64,000 bases of DNA from Bursaphelenchus xylophilus (Eukaryota; Nematoda; Chromadorea; Rhabditida; Aphelenchoididae). Below the pieces are notes generated by a model. It was not told the DNA's origin, searched no databases, and saw only the letters and a program-made list of their open reading frames with translations. Position 1 is the first letter of the stretch. Each line of letters starts with the position of its first letter. The stretch lies in assembly GCA_904066235.2 (NCBI GenBank), contig CAJFCV020000005.1, positions 2,480,001 to 2,544,000 on the forward strand. The letters are read 5' to 3'. The translations under genes were made by a program, and so were the position numbers. This document shows positions 42,851 to 54,920 of the stretch, in pieces.

Positions 42851-45800
42851 TCACAAGTCCTCATACTTAACATTAAAGCCATTTGCTGGATGCGCCGCTG
42901 TCCCATCGCTTGTTACAGTAACCTCCGCCGTTTGTGCTTCCGGCCTTTCAATTGGGGTTTGCGTTAAATTGCTGAGATTGGGGTCGAAAAACAGAAAATC
43001 CGAGGAATTAATCTCATCCTTGGTCTTCAAACACATCTGCGAAACCTGGGAATTCAGCTGATTGGAGGTGTACGGAGTGGTGTAATAGCCGTTGTAATAC
43101 ATCGGATTGGCCGTATAGTTGGAGCCGAATGCAAATGGATACATCTGAAAATGGGATTTGTGGGAAATATAAGTTGTTACGAAGTCACTTTATCAGTCTG
43201 TCGGGAAAATAATGAGCAATGTCGCTGGGTCAATCGCATCGTTGAAGTGAAAAAAAAAAAATTTGCTGCGACAAAATTCATTTTCTCGGCGGCGATGCGA
43301 CTTTCCATGCGACAGAGGGCTCATTATTTTCCCGACAGACTTTTTTGCTCATTATTTTCCCGACAGACTTTTTTTTGCTCATTATTTTCCGACCGACTTT
43401 TTTTTGCTCATTATTTTCCCGACAGACTTTTTTTTGCTCATTATTTTCCCGACAGACGTTTTTTTGCTCATTATTTTCCCGACAGACTTTTTTTGCTCAT
43501 TATTTTCCCGACAGACTTTTTTTGCTCATTATTTTCCCGACAGACTTTTTTTTTTGATACTAGTCGTTCCAGGAAGTGCGTACACTTTTTTCGGCTTCTT
43601 TTCGCATCGTGCATTGCATGTTGCGATTTTTTTCGGACCATTTTCGCCGGAGTGATTTTCGCGACATGCACTGTGCGAAAACAAAAGTTTTCTTTGCACC
43701 GTGCAATTTCTTGCTTTTTGCACCGTGCAATCGGCTTTTTTTGGGCTGTCGCTCGCACCTTGACTTTTTCTACTTTTTCTGCACAGTGCAAACGTCAAAA
43801 ATGACTCCAGCGAGGTCAAGGATGGACTATTAAAAGCATACAAAAAAATGTTTTGAGTAAAAAGCGATTTTTTCAAAAAAAAAAAAAATTAGTTTTTTCA
43901 AAAAAAAATTTTTTTCTCGTACAACAAGCCAAAATGTGTATAATTCTTCAAAACCTGAATGTCGCATTTTGCGCTATTTTTTCTATTTTTACACTTCTAA
44001 TTATTTTAAAAATAAAAAAATAATTTTTTTACCTGGCTTGCATTCAGCGAAGTCGTCGTCATATTATTCCAATTATTGAAAGTGTTGGTGTAATTCGAGT
44101 AGAACGGTTGTTGGAAATCCTGCAACGCCTGATTAAACGAAGTGGTTGGCTGGATTAGAGAGGTTCCATTTGAGGCATTCAGACGATTCTCGTCGAGTTC
44201 CGGAAGACCATTCGATTCTTTGGAGCAGGAATTGTTGGAGCGATTGGAATCGGTGTCCGAAAAAATGTCCATCCCTTCTTTGGGGAGCCTGAAAAAGTTT
44301 TAAAAAATAAGAAAAATGGTTTTAATTTTAATTTTTTTCATTAAAAAATAAAAAAATTTTTTTTGATTTTTCATTATTTTTTTTTGGAAAAAGTTCTAAA
44401 AATCATTAAAAAATAAAAAAAAAAATTTTAAATAAAAAATTTCATTTTGAAACTAAAAAAATTCAAAAAATTTTGAATTTTTTTCGAAATATTACCCAAA
44501 AAATATGTAAAATACGTTTTAAAACAACACTCAACCTACTTTCTCTGCTGCCTCTGACGCTGTCGTTGATTTTTGAACCAATTCGAGACTTGAGTTACGC
44601 TGAGATTGGTCTGGTTCGAAAGCTCCTGCTTTTCGGCTTGAGATGGCATTGGATTCAGTTTGTAGGCGTCTCGGAGAGTTATCCTGTCGCGTTTCTGAAA
44701 AAAAATTTTTTGAAAAATAATTTTAAAAATTTGAAAAAAAAAATCGAAAAACCGCCTTACCTTGAAATGATACATAGTCTGCTCTCCATCCCAGATGGTT
44801 TTTGGGAAACTGTGCTTCTTTCTGACTCTATATCTGGTCACTGGATCCAACGGTTTTCCTTGACTTCGCGTCCGTTCCGTCTAAAATTTTGCAAAATTAC
44901 AGTAGGAAGGGGGAATTGCAAATTTGAAATTTTGATTTGACTAAAATCAGGCAGAAGTTTTTAAAAAATTTAAATTTTTGAAAAAAAAAATTGAAATTTT
45001 TTTTTTATATTTTTACTTTGAAAATTTCATGGAATATTTCTGGCAAGGCACGAAACATTTCTGCAGAAAAATAATTTTTTTCTTGACTGGATTAAAAGAG
45101 TTAGCGACAAAAATGTCTTTCGTCTGGCCGACCCTCCTCATTTCGCATGCTCTCTCGAAAAAAGATTGCGAAATATCTCCGCTGCAAACAAAAACCGTGA
45201 GCTAAAAATTTCGGGAATTTGTATGTAATATATTTCAAGTGTGTATGTAAAATTTTAAGAAAATCTTGAAAAATTTCAAAAATTTTTTTTTTTTTCAAAA
45301 ATTCAAAAATCATAAAAAAAAATATTCGCCAAAGCTCAGTTTTCATGCTAAACCAAATCCCCACCTCTCTATAATGCGCCTCGTTCCACAACGATTGAAG
45401 ATCGGCATGAAATTCCCTCGGGAATGGCGTTGTTTCCAATAAAATATACAAATCTTTGAAGCTTTGCTGCTCGAAAAGTTGAACTGCCTTCAACTTCAGC
45501 ACGCAGGATTCGGCACAATGTCGAGTCAAGAAGATCTGTGTCAAAAATCGAGTCATCAAGCTCAGGTCTTTCCGCTTCTCCACGGCATTACAGATCTGCT
45601 TCACGTAGGAAATCGGGAACGAGTCGAGGGTTTGAGCGCTGAAAAATCGATTTTTCAGGCGATTAATTATCAATTCAATCAAAATTTTTGGCTTATTATG
45701 ATAGAACAAAGTCTATTCTATATGTTTATGACCTTACTTTGGTTATGTTTTGCTTTTGGGTTACTGTAATTTTGAATTTTTTTGTTTTGAAAATCCAGGC

Positions 45801-48800
45801 AAACTGAACTAATTTGCTTTTTTCTCAAAAAAATCTTGTTTTTTCAAAGGATGAGACAACTGTTCAAGACTTGAAATTGTAGTAAGAAGTTCGTGCTACA
45901 ACCTGTTCAAGCATTTCCTCCAAATCTTTGTAACACATGCATCAAAAATGAAAATTTTTGACTTTTTTCTTGGGAAATCAGACTTTTTTGCTTTTTTTAA
46001 GTAATTCTTAAGTAAAAAATTAGATTTTCAATACGTATCTTATTCCGTTTGGCCGTATACAGGGTGCGGCAAAAAAATGGAAACTTATTTTTATAGCTAT
46101 ATTTTTTCTAGCAATCCAAATTCCGCAAAAGTAACGGTCATCTTCAATAAGATAGAGCATTGTTTATAACATATTCAACCCGTTTTACCGTGGCTGCTTT
46201 TGGAGGCGATATAGAGCTCCAAACGTGACTTAAAATTTTGGCCTTTTGGCCGCAGCTTTTTTCGGGGAAATCGGTCCCGTTCTTGACGCAGCGAATACTT
46301 TGCGACTCCAAACTTTTGTGGCGTGTAGTACAGATGCTGGCCTCCAATTGAAAAAAAATTACAGTCCATTGGATCCATACCCGGCGAGCAGGCGCTCTTT
46401 TCGCAGACGGGGTGAAATTGGGAAAATCGGTCTCAAAATCGGTCTTGACGCGTTGTTGCCCTGTGAGTCGGCGCTGAGTCTAGTTGGAACCTCAAATTTG
46501 CGCGGCCAAGGTTCTACTGAGCCAACAGAAGCATGAGGACATCAAAGTTAACGCGGCGCTAGAATTTTGCCCGCTTGATCCACGAAAATCTCGGAATTCT
46601 TGCCGCTGGCACAAATTCCCCCTTAGGCGATGACGGCCTTTATTTTGACGGTGTTCGTCGTTAGCCGACGTGCAGGGCGCCTCATCGGATTGGACTATGA
46701 CGTTCTGTTGGTTGTGCACCCGCCAAAGATTGCACCGCGAAGGGAATGCGCTCCCATCGCGGACCTGCGGCCCGACGTCGGAATTTTTGGCATTTTTTCA
46801 GGCGTACGGGCTTGATCTTGCCGATTAGGAGTTGGGCATTTCATAGCTTGCGTTAGGAGACTTTGAGTTGATTTTTAGCTATTTGGCCGACTGGTCGGTC
46901 GCTGATGCCGGTCTCACGGGCAATTTTTTCTCGAAATCGACGGATTTCGCTATTGATGACCCCGCGGCTGGCAGAAGTGTTGACGGTGCGTTTTCTTTCG
47001 CTTACTGGACGCTTAAAATTGTCAAAAAGCTCCTTGCATTGTGGGATTACTTTGGACACAACGTGCTTTCTATGCCGGGCAAATTAACAGTTCGCACAGG
47101 TAAAAAAACAGGTCCGAAATCGAGGTCCCTCTGTTTGTCATTCAAAAAAATAATGTTAATAAACCGATATGGACATGAAATTATAAGGTTTAGGAGAGAA
47201 AGCTACGTAGAATTTAATGGTATGAAAATAATTTTGCTGCACTTAAAAATTTTTGCGTCAGGACCCAATGAAAAAAGTTTCCATTTTTTTGCCGCACCCT
47301 GTATATGATAGTCATCAAATTCTAGTTTTTATTTTTCTTTAAAATTTTGTTTTATAATCGATTTTTATGTTACACTTGACTTTTGATGACTACTTTTTAC
47401 AAGTTCCTCAATTCTCTCTATTATTTTACCTTTCCATACAGACTTCTGTACTCAAAACCCCTTCTCTGTTCTTTTATTTTACCCATGTTTGCGTTGCTTT
47501 TTTGGCTACTCCTTCGCGCGAGACAAGAGAGTACCAAGTTTATTTTCTCGGCGCTGCGGGGTGTCAATACCTAGCTTTCGGGGCCCTTCTCTCGACCTTA
47601 TTGTTGATCTGTTTGCATTGACAGGACAAGTCCCGTTGAAGAGGAGCTGTGGTGGATAAACACTGGGTCCCAGTGGGAGCGACATAACTGGATTATTTTA
47701 TACATGATATCAAAAAAATGGGGGTTTGCGAAAGGAAAGTAAAAAACGGCAAAAATTGTGCAAAAAATTGGGGGAAAATGATGATTCAGTAAACCTTCTG
47801 TGATTTATTTAACTTCTAGAGTCAATTCAGGCCCTAAATATTGGATTTACATTGTATTAAAGATCTATTTCTTACAAGGAAAGTACTTCTATGGGGTGTG
47901 GAATTACCGGTCGAGATATATATCAAAAAATTCGCAAAAATTTTCTGATTCAGAATATATAAAAATTAGCTGCCTAATTTTGGTCTGATGACATGTTTTT
48001 GTCTTCAGAAGTTTTCTCGCGACACCATGCAAGTGTCTTTTTGACCGTGTTTTTACCAATAAAAAAATTTTGTTTTGTGCTAAACTAAATTCTGAGGCCT
48101 TGACAAGCCTTAAAATATCAAATTGGATTACAACTACACCTTAAAAGTAGTTCCACTGTAAAAAATGGGTTTTAGTGTGGCAAAAGGAATCGAACCCGTT
48201 CCTCTCGGATTCCCAATCTAGCGCTCTAACCACTCGGCCACACCGCTCTCTTCCGAAGGAAGAGACCGAGCGCGCTTTTGTTGCCGCAGATTTTTTTCCT
48301 CGAGAAAAACATTTATTGAAAAAACTCGCTGATAGACCAAAATTAGGCAGCTAATTTTTATATATTCTGAATCAGAAAATTTTTGCGAATTTTTTGATAT
48401 ATATCTCGACCTGTAACTCCACACCCCATAGAAGTACTTTCCTTGTTAAATTTCTCAAGAAAAACTCTCAAAAAACTCAAAAATCATCAAAACTTAAAGT
48501 AAAAACGTTTGTTACAGTAATCCAGTAAGCCCTCTGTAGCCTAAATATCATCTTCGGACTTTGTTTTTCTCTTTATCTTAAAAAAATTTGGGGTTTTTTC
48601 AAAAAATATTCTAAAATCCACCAAACAACAAAAAACCGTCAAAACCCGTTTCATCTCATGTTACAGTACCCCTACCTTCTGTTTTCTCTCACTTGACCCT
48701 TGCCTAAATTGTCGTTGCGCAACTGTTTTTTGCCCCCAAACTTGTGGACTGTTTATCTCGGCACTTGAAAAAGACCTCTCCCTTTAACGGAATTTTTGAA

Positions 48801-50975
48801 ATCCGATATCCTCTTGGCTTAACTTTTTTTTATAGTGTCCTGAACCGCGTTTTAACACCAACGAGCGGCATTGCAACGCGTTGAAGGCAAAAAGCAAAAG
48901 TCTTCAAAGGGCGGTGTAATTAGTTTAAAGACCGAGAAGAGAGGTTTACGGGAGTAAAAGGAGTTTTAGGGACGGTGGATTACGGTAATTGGGTTACTGT
49001 GCGCATACAGTTTGCAGGAGAGGCTATTTGCTCGTCGAATATTCGCAATTCTTTCTGTATTTGTAAAAAAACTTGTGTTTTCGCCATAAATTGGGAAATT
49101 TCTATGTTTTTTGATAAGCTCAGGGATTACTGTAACTTAAAAAATTGTCTATTCTTATCACCATGTCATGTATTTATCAAAAAATGTCTTTGAAATCTTC
49201 AAAAAGGAATTTTTCTCAAGCAAGATCGAACCTGTAAGTTTTCGACTGCCAACCAAACTCACTACCTCTACACTAAATCGGAACACTTTCACAAAATCCA
49301 TCAAATTCTCAAAAAATCTCAAAATTCAAACAATTTGTCGATTTCTAACGTTTTTAAAATACGGCGTCCTCATCTTCCAGTTGTCTTTTTTTGAATAAAT
49401 ATTTAAATTTACCGCCAAAAAGGTTAATTAAGTCTGACCGAGCTGATCCTTCCGATCCACTCTCGAACACCTTGTCCCGAGTCCATATAAACCAACACAG
49501 CCGGACATTGTTTGATCAGCTGCGTGGAGTGTTTGTGCAAGAGGGGATCAGCTCTCAATCCAGTTATGGCACAATGGAAAATGTTTGAAATATGGGAAAA
49601 AGGTCATGATTTTATGATTTTTAAATCATTTGAAAGTAAAATACGGCTTGTATTGTCACTGAACAAGTTAGACAATTTACTTCATCATTTTTTAATCAAA
49701 AAATCTCGATTTTTGTAAAATAAAAATTCTATGAAAAAACCCTGATTTCAATATTCCCTGAGGGCAAGAAAGTAAAATACGTCTAACTAAGGCTTCCAAA
49801 CAATTTTAAAACAGTTTTAACTGAAGTTCTCTCATAAAACTATCGCCATTTCTAAAAAAAATGACCATATCTCTTTCCCACTTAACCCAATCGACCTCCT
49901 GCCGGATCCATAGCAAAGATTATGCAATCAGCGCTCACTTATCGCCAGATTAGACAAAGACAACTCCAAACGCAATCAGTTTCTGGCCAATAAGTGAGCG
50001 AAAAGTTGCGTAAAATCCGTGGAAAATCCGAATGACCTTAGCTCTTGAGTTTGAGGATTTGAAATAGACATTAGGATCCTACAATTGTGAGAAAAGAGAA
50101 GGCGTAGAAACTTGGCAAAATTTGGAAGATTGTGCCAATTTAGTGTAGTGGTAGTGAGTTAAAGGTTTGACCGTCGTAAGTTCGATTCCATGTGGAAGAA
50201 TACAATTTTTTCGAAAATTTCCAGTGAATAATCCGTTTAAAGAAGAATTGGTGGGCCTTGAAAAGCACATAAATTGTATTGGCAGTTAATTTTTTGCCGG
50301 AAAAAATATATTTTTTACAAAACCGCAAAAATTTTCCCTATTATCAAAGTTTTTCCATCTTGTTTAATTTTTTCTCGTCTAAACTATGATTTAATCTCGC
50401 TACCATCTCCTCATTTTGATTCACCCACTTCGCCTTCCTACTGTAGCCCCATTAAAAGATGCTTGACCAATATTTTTCCCGGATTTATTTGCGTTTTCGC
50501 TGCGAATTTCGTCGGGGGCCCCAATCATTCGCCGGAAGCCATCTGGCCTTCCACTTCTTGGCCATGGGGAAGCAGATTCCGAGTCCTTAAAAGCCCGCGC
50601 TGTGCAAACAGAGAAAGTCATGAATTTAATCAAAAAATGTGCCCATAAATGTAGTGCCCGCAAAAAGACAAATATTCGAAAAATAATGGCCCGGATACGG
50701 TAATCGTTGCCTGAGGCCGGAGTTTTTTTCTGTAAAAATGCAGCATTGCACGTGGAACATTGTCAATGCTTTATTTTTAGCAATCACTTTTTTCGGATTC
50801 TCACAAAAACCAAGCTTTGGGTCCCGCCACGAAAACTTGAAAAGTCACGAATATCGCGTAAAAGGATAACCAACCTCTCTCCAGCACATTGTAGAAGCTG
50901 AGTGTCGTCGATGTGTGTGGGATTTATATAAAAATTGGAAAAACCGAATTGATTTGGATCAAAGTATGGCATCAT
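42851..50975 (-). CDS. SIX-class homeobox transcription factor
   Basis: Minus-strand exons 50975-50875, 45638-45365, 44880-44761, 44694-44540, 44288-44033 and 43144-42851 give 399 residues. Exon 2 is the SIX domain: SYVKQICNAVEKRKDL, CVLKLKAVQLFEQQSF, LQSLWNEAHYRE. The homeodomain spans exons 3-4: KTIWDGEQTMYHF, then VSNWFKNQRQRQR with W48, F49, K50 and N51 intact. The C-terminal ~180 residues are Asn/Ser/Tyr-rich, as in activation regions. SIX proteins bind DNA and Eya cofactors in eye, pharynx and mesoderm development. TRYRVRKK recalls Six3/6, while VSNWF recalls Six1/2/4/5, so I leave the subclass open. Exon 1 (MMPYFDPNQFGF...) is inferred from phase-2 matching across a 5.2-kb intron. The alternative is a start at 45709. 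Introns carry family C, E, mariner and tRNA-like insertions. Confidence 0.8.
43191..43342. mobile_element. Family C MITE, copy 9
   Basis: Ends are CTGTCGGGAAAATAATGAGC and GCTCATTATTTTCCCGACAG. It lies in intron 5 of the SIX gene; its right end seeds the tandem array that follows. Confidence 0.85.
43343..43548. repeat. Tandem array of a MITE terminus, seven ~29-base units
   Basis: After the family C copy, the segment TTTTTTGCTCATTATTTTCC plus CGACAGAC repeats seven times with T-runs of varying length. One unit is mutated (CCGACCGAC). The unit equals the right terminus of family C plus a T tract. Confidence 0.9.
43560..43825. repeat. Family E repeat (GCACCGTGCAA hairpins)
   Basis: Alternating TTGCACCGTGCAATCGGC, CACTGTGCGAAAACAAAAGT and related blocks, found again at 58860-59065 and 60282-60719. 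Short ORFs across it on both strands are repeat-derived. Confidence 0.7.
46058..47303 (-). mobile_element. Mariner element with a broken transposase
   Basis: Terminal inverted repeats CAGGGTGCGGCAAAAAAATG at both ends are flanked by TA, about 1.25 kb in all. The minus strand carries scattered mariner transposase pieces in different frames: an HTH-like ETGISDRPVGQIAKNQLK, then HNQQNVIVQSDEAPCTSAND and EHRQNKGRHRL, then RHKSLES with SLRQERDRFPRK and the RLELYIASK end. Frameshifts and stops make it a pseudogene. It lies in intron 1 of the SIX gene. Confidence 0.85.
47873..48447. mobile_element. Foldback element enclosing a tRNA-like sequence
   Basis: The left end is ACAAGGAAAGTACTTCTATG and the right end CATAGAAGTACTTTCCTTGT. 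Arms of about 120 bases share ATATATAAAAATTAGCTGCC in both orientations. The ends resemble family B termini (GGAAAGTACC). The unpaired centre contains a tRNA-like sequence on the minus strand. It lies in intron 1 of the SIX gene. Confidence 0.85.
48174..48243 (-). tRNA. tRNA-like sequence, probable pseudogene
   Basis: On the minus strand a 7-bp acceptor stem (GTGTGGC / GCCACAC) encloses a box-A match (TGGCCGAGTGG) and a perfect box-B core (GGTTCGATTCC). The anticodon loop TTGGGAA would give GGG. The anticodon stem and the T stem (ACGGG / CCTTT) have mismatches and the discriminator is T, so aminoacylation is doubtful. Both Pol III promoter boxes look usable. It sits inside a foldback element. 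Confidence 0.5.
50136..50205 (+). other. Weak tRNA-like sequence
   Basis: A TAGTGTAGTGGTAGTGAG block resembles box A, and AGTTCGATTCC resembles box B, at about the right spacing. Stems do not close well. It may be a decayed tRNA or SINE head. It lies in intron 1 of the SIX gene. Confidence 0.3.
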
Positions 50976-53900
50976 CTATGGACAGCGGATTTAAATATCT
51001 GAAATGGAAGAAAAATAGGACTTGATGGTAAAATACGCATGTTATAATATAATCATCTACGTAAAATGAATACGGCCTGAAAACCCGGAGGCATAAAGGG
51101 ATTTCAAAAAAAATTATTGTCAGTCGTGATACTCTTTCACAAAGCTATCTGCAGCTCTTTTGAAAGTTATTTTATTTATTACTCATCAGACACAGCCGTC
51201 TGAATAGCAGCCAAGGGACAATCATTTTGGTTATGGCATCTAAATTTAATTTCTGACCTTATTTTAAGTCATCAAAACTTTAATGCCTTCTTTAGTCTTA
51301 ATCTTTCGGTCTACTCAATTCTAATCTCTGAATTCAGCTTTGTGTCCCGATATGGATCCCCAACTGTCCACTCTTTCGATTATGACCACCGATTCTAGGA
51401 TTTCACCGTTCCTCTCTTCCCCACGTGTATATCCCATTTCACGTCCACTCCGGAGCGAAAGAACGCGGAGAAACGAGAAACTTGTGAACATGCCCATATC
51501 CCATTACTATTGTAAGATAATCCTCTATCTAATACTCTCATCCATCGTGCTCGGAAATCCCCAAAAATTCGACAATTTAACCCAAACAGTTTACAATTAC
51601 TATTCAAATCAAAATGCAGTAAAAAACTGATTACTAATTAAACTCGATAAAAAGTAATCTCTCAAATCGTCTCTATAAAACCTCAAATTCACGGAGAGAG
51701 CAGAAATGAAAAGCGTTTTAGGTTGGCCGGGCTGTACGGCCAAGAAAGAGGGAGCACCCAATCAGCGACGAGGAAGGGGAAAAAGAGGCTCCGCCCACTT
51801 TTAGGCAGTCTTGAAGCTTTCTGATGATTGAAAAATGCAAAAGGAGGCCTCTTGGAAAAATGAGGAAGAAAATTATAATGGAAATGGGCTACGGTAGATC
51901 GGGAAAAAACGGTAGCCAAAATTTATTCAGAAATGAATTTTTTTGGAGGTAAAATGAAATTTTTTAATGATTCTAGGTGCGTCTTTCAATTTTTTGGACT
52001 TATGATGTTATTAACAATAATTCTACAGTGCTCTTTTGGATTTTTTTGGATTGTAAAATACGATTATTAATCTGCAGCAAAATTTTTTCGGATTTCAAAT
52101 TTTTTTCAAAGTTTGAAAGCTCAAACTGCAAAAGCTAGGCATTTCCAAACCTCCCTTTGGCCTGGGGAAACAAAAGTTAATGTAATTTGATCTGAGGTGG
52201 TCAAAAAGTAGGAAAAAGTTAAGAAAAAGACTTTTTTGAGGGAAACGCTTGGATATGAACGGTTCTGGTTATGTTATAACTTCTTATTCTGTATAAAAAT
52301 TTGAATCAAGGCTTCTAAAATTACCGGAACTTCAAAAAATCTCATTCTCCAAAAATCTCGTTTTCAAAGCGACAAAAGTTGATGACATAATTCGAATGAA
52401 AAAATTCATTTCTTGGCCATCTGGCCATTCCGAACTTTATTTACAGGCTTATGAAAACATTGGGCCGAGAATGACAGGTGTGATGGTTTGTTTATCTTGG
52501 CCACACGTCATGTACATCATCACCAAAGAATATAAAAAAATTACTGAATGAGTGGGTGAAAGGCTATTTTTAAGAGTGAAGTACCTTTTGAATGGCATGA
52601 TGAAGATAAAGTCCAATGCTGAATTTTACACTACTTCACTACTTGCGCATACAAAAACTCACCGGAGACGTGCTCCAGTGCGATGCTGAGATCTTGATGA
52701 AACCTGGAATTTAGATTCCTGCGACATTTCTAAATTCACCAAATTTTTTTCTCCAAAAAACTGATTTTTATAACAAATTACCAAAAAAATTGTTGGTTAT
52801 AGGCTTGCGTTGTACGAAGGTACATTTTAGCCAAAAAATTGACACCTCTGACAATGGTCATTATCTGAAACTTTCGTTGGTTATAGACAGGTTTCGTTGT
52901 ACAGAGGTTTCGTTGGTATACCAAAATAAAAATTTTCTTTCTTCTCGACATTTTCTCATCATTTTTGTTCGCTAAAAGCATTCAATTTTGTGTTTGTCAG
53001 GAGGTTTCGTGACCTTTTCGTTGGCTTCCTTCCATTGGTCTTTTCGCAGAATGAAAAGGCCAGCCTTTTCGACGTTATTAGTGCGGGAAATCAAAGAGAA
53101 ACAAAGCGTCTAGAATTACCGTAAGACACCTGATGTCATAGACGTTTTAATAATGGAGATTCGAGGAACAGAGTGTTCATAAAAATTGAAAAAAATTGGG
53201 ATAAAAAATCAAAATTTTTTGTAAAATACAAGTGGTACCGTCGTTTTTGGACAAAAAAAGAGTTGTTGACAATACAAGCAGCAGAATTTTTAGCTCTTAC
53301 TAAGAAAAATTCACACCGATTTTTTCTCCGAAAAATGAAAAATCAAAAAATTTCGAAATTTTTGCCTATGACTCGCTTTGTTAACTCTGAAATTGTTGTC
53401 ATTTGCGGTGGTCCTAATTTTACCTACTGTTTTTTATAAATCCAAAAAAATCATCAGTTTCCGCTTTTATCAACCTTAAAATCCATTTTTTCACAATTCC
53501 CTCTAGCCCTCTCCTCCGTCCAGACACTCTCTCGTCCATCAAAAGTTTCATTGTTGGCGACCAGAAGCGTGTCGCTTAAGATCCGTCGAGTGGCTTTTCT
53601 CGGGCCGGATTTGCAGGTAGTTCAAGTGAGAGTATAAATAAGCCCGGCCAATCGCCAAACAATTGCGCAACAGGAAGAATAAAGATCTCATCCAAAAGGG
53701 ACGTATATCGGAAATAAATAGAGAATAGAGGTTACAGAAGGAGTCAAAGGAAATTTTTTAATTTTTTCTTCAAAAAATCCCGTCAAAACTTTTTCAAATT
53801 ATCTAAATTTAAGTATAGCCTTTATTTTCTACCGATGCGAATAATAAACGGCAAAAGAAATTGATAATGATCTCTGCGGGCGAGACAAAATGTAAAAATC

Positions 53901-54920
53901 AATGCAAAACCTTTTTAGATTTTTTTGAAAACATTTATTAAAAACTCTAATTTTTAGTTGTAAAATACGGTCTTCATAGTTATAATTTTCTTTCAAATTC
54001 TTCTGGTTGGTCAAAACTCCCGTCCCTTTTATTTTCGAGAGCCCCAAAGGTCTTGTAAGAGCTGGAAATTCGGAAAAGAAGACGAAATTTGATAGGTGGG
54101 CCTTTTCTCGGCCATTTCCGTGGCTTAAAAGATTTCCCAGAGATTCCCCTTTGAAGTAAATTAAAGTGAAAAATTTTCCTTTTAAAATACGAATAAAACA
54201 GTATGTTTAAAACATTATTTCGTTTTACTTCCCCAAAAAAATCAACAAAACCAATATTGTTTTCCCAAAATCTTCAAAAAAATCCCAAAAAAAGAAAATA
54301 AAAAACAAAAAATAATAAAATTAAATTTAGATCGGCCTTGATCCAAAATTATAAAAAAATTACTCAAAAATTATGTCTCAACTACAGATATTCAATACCT
54401 CCCAAAATCCAAAAAGAAATTGCCGGCCAATTTGAAAAGATAAACAAATTTGAGACTGCGCGGCGATTTATCGCCCCCAAAAGGTGGACTTCCGATAAGC
54501 CCGTAAAATAATGTGATTAGTTTGGAAAAAGTTTGGGGACACACTTTTTGTTTATCCACCATTCGGAAATGGGCTTTTGATGGGTGGTGAGGGCAGAAGA
54601 GGTGATTCAGAAGCGGTTTGGAAATTTATTAGGAAATAAAAATCGCAGGGCATTCGAATGTCTAAATTAATGTCTAGACAAAAAATGAGGGATGCAGATT
54701 CATGATATCCTTCAAACTTGGCCAAAAATGTATGACTCGATTTTATATCTTGGGCCTTTTAACGGAGTCGAGATATATGTTTTTCTCTCTGCTCGCTCTC
54801 GCGTTTCCCACTGTCTTGTCGACAAAACTTTTCGAATACCTCGGTTACAATTTGAAAGCGCCAACTAAAACACATAGAAACTTTATTAACTATACACTTA
54901 AAAACAAGAATGAATCTCTT
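50976..54920. promoter_or_regulatory. Long noncoding region upstream of the SIX gene
   Basis: About 4 kb without a convincing gene. GC-richer islands near 51400-51500, 52990-53060, 53500-53690 and 54470-54620 stand out against AT-rich DNA. One at 53630-53660 has a TATA-like AGTATAAATAAGCC. A TTCGTTGTA-type repeat lies at 52780-52925, and GTAAAATACG motifs occur at about 51024, 52055 and 53960. Cis-regulatory function for the developmental gene is inference. Confidence 0.35.

Noticed and set aside
43151..43804. Long plus-strand ORF (217 aa) with repeated IIFPTDFF-type segments
   Set aside because: It is the translation of the family C terminus minisatellite and family E repeat inside a SIX-gene intron; the repeat unit explains the periodicity.
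51340..51630. 96-aa plus-strand ORF with a hydrophobic stretch (CKIILYLILSSIVLG)
   Set aside because: No splice, no polyadenylation signal and no family; it overlaps a presumed regulatory region, so too weak to list as a gene.
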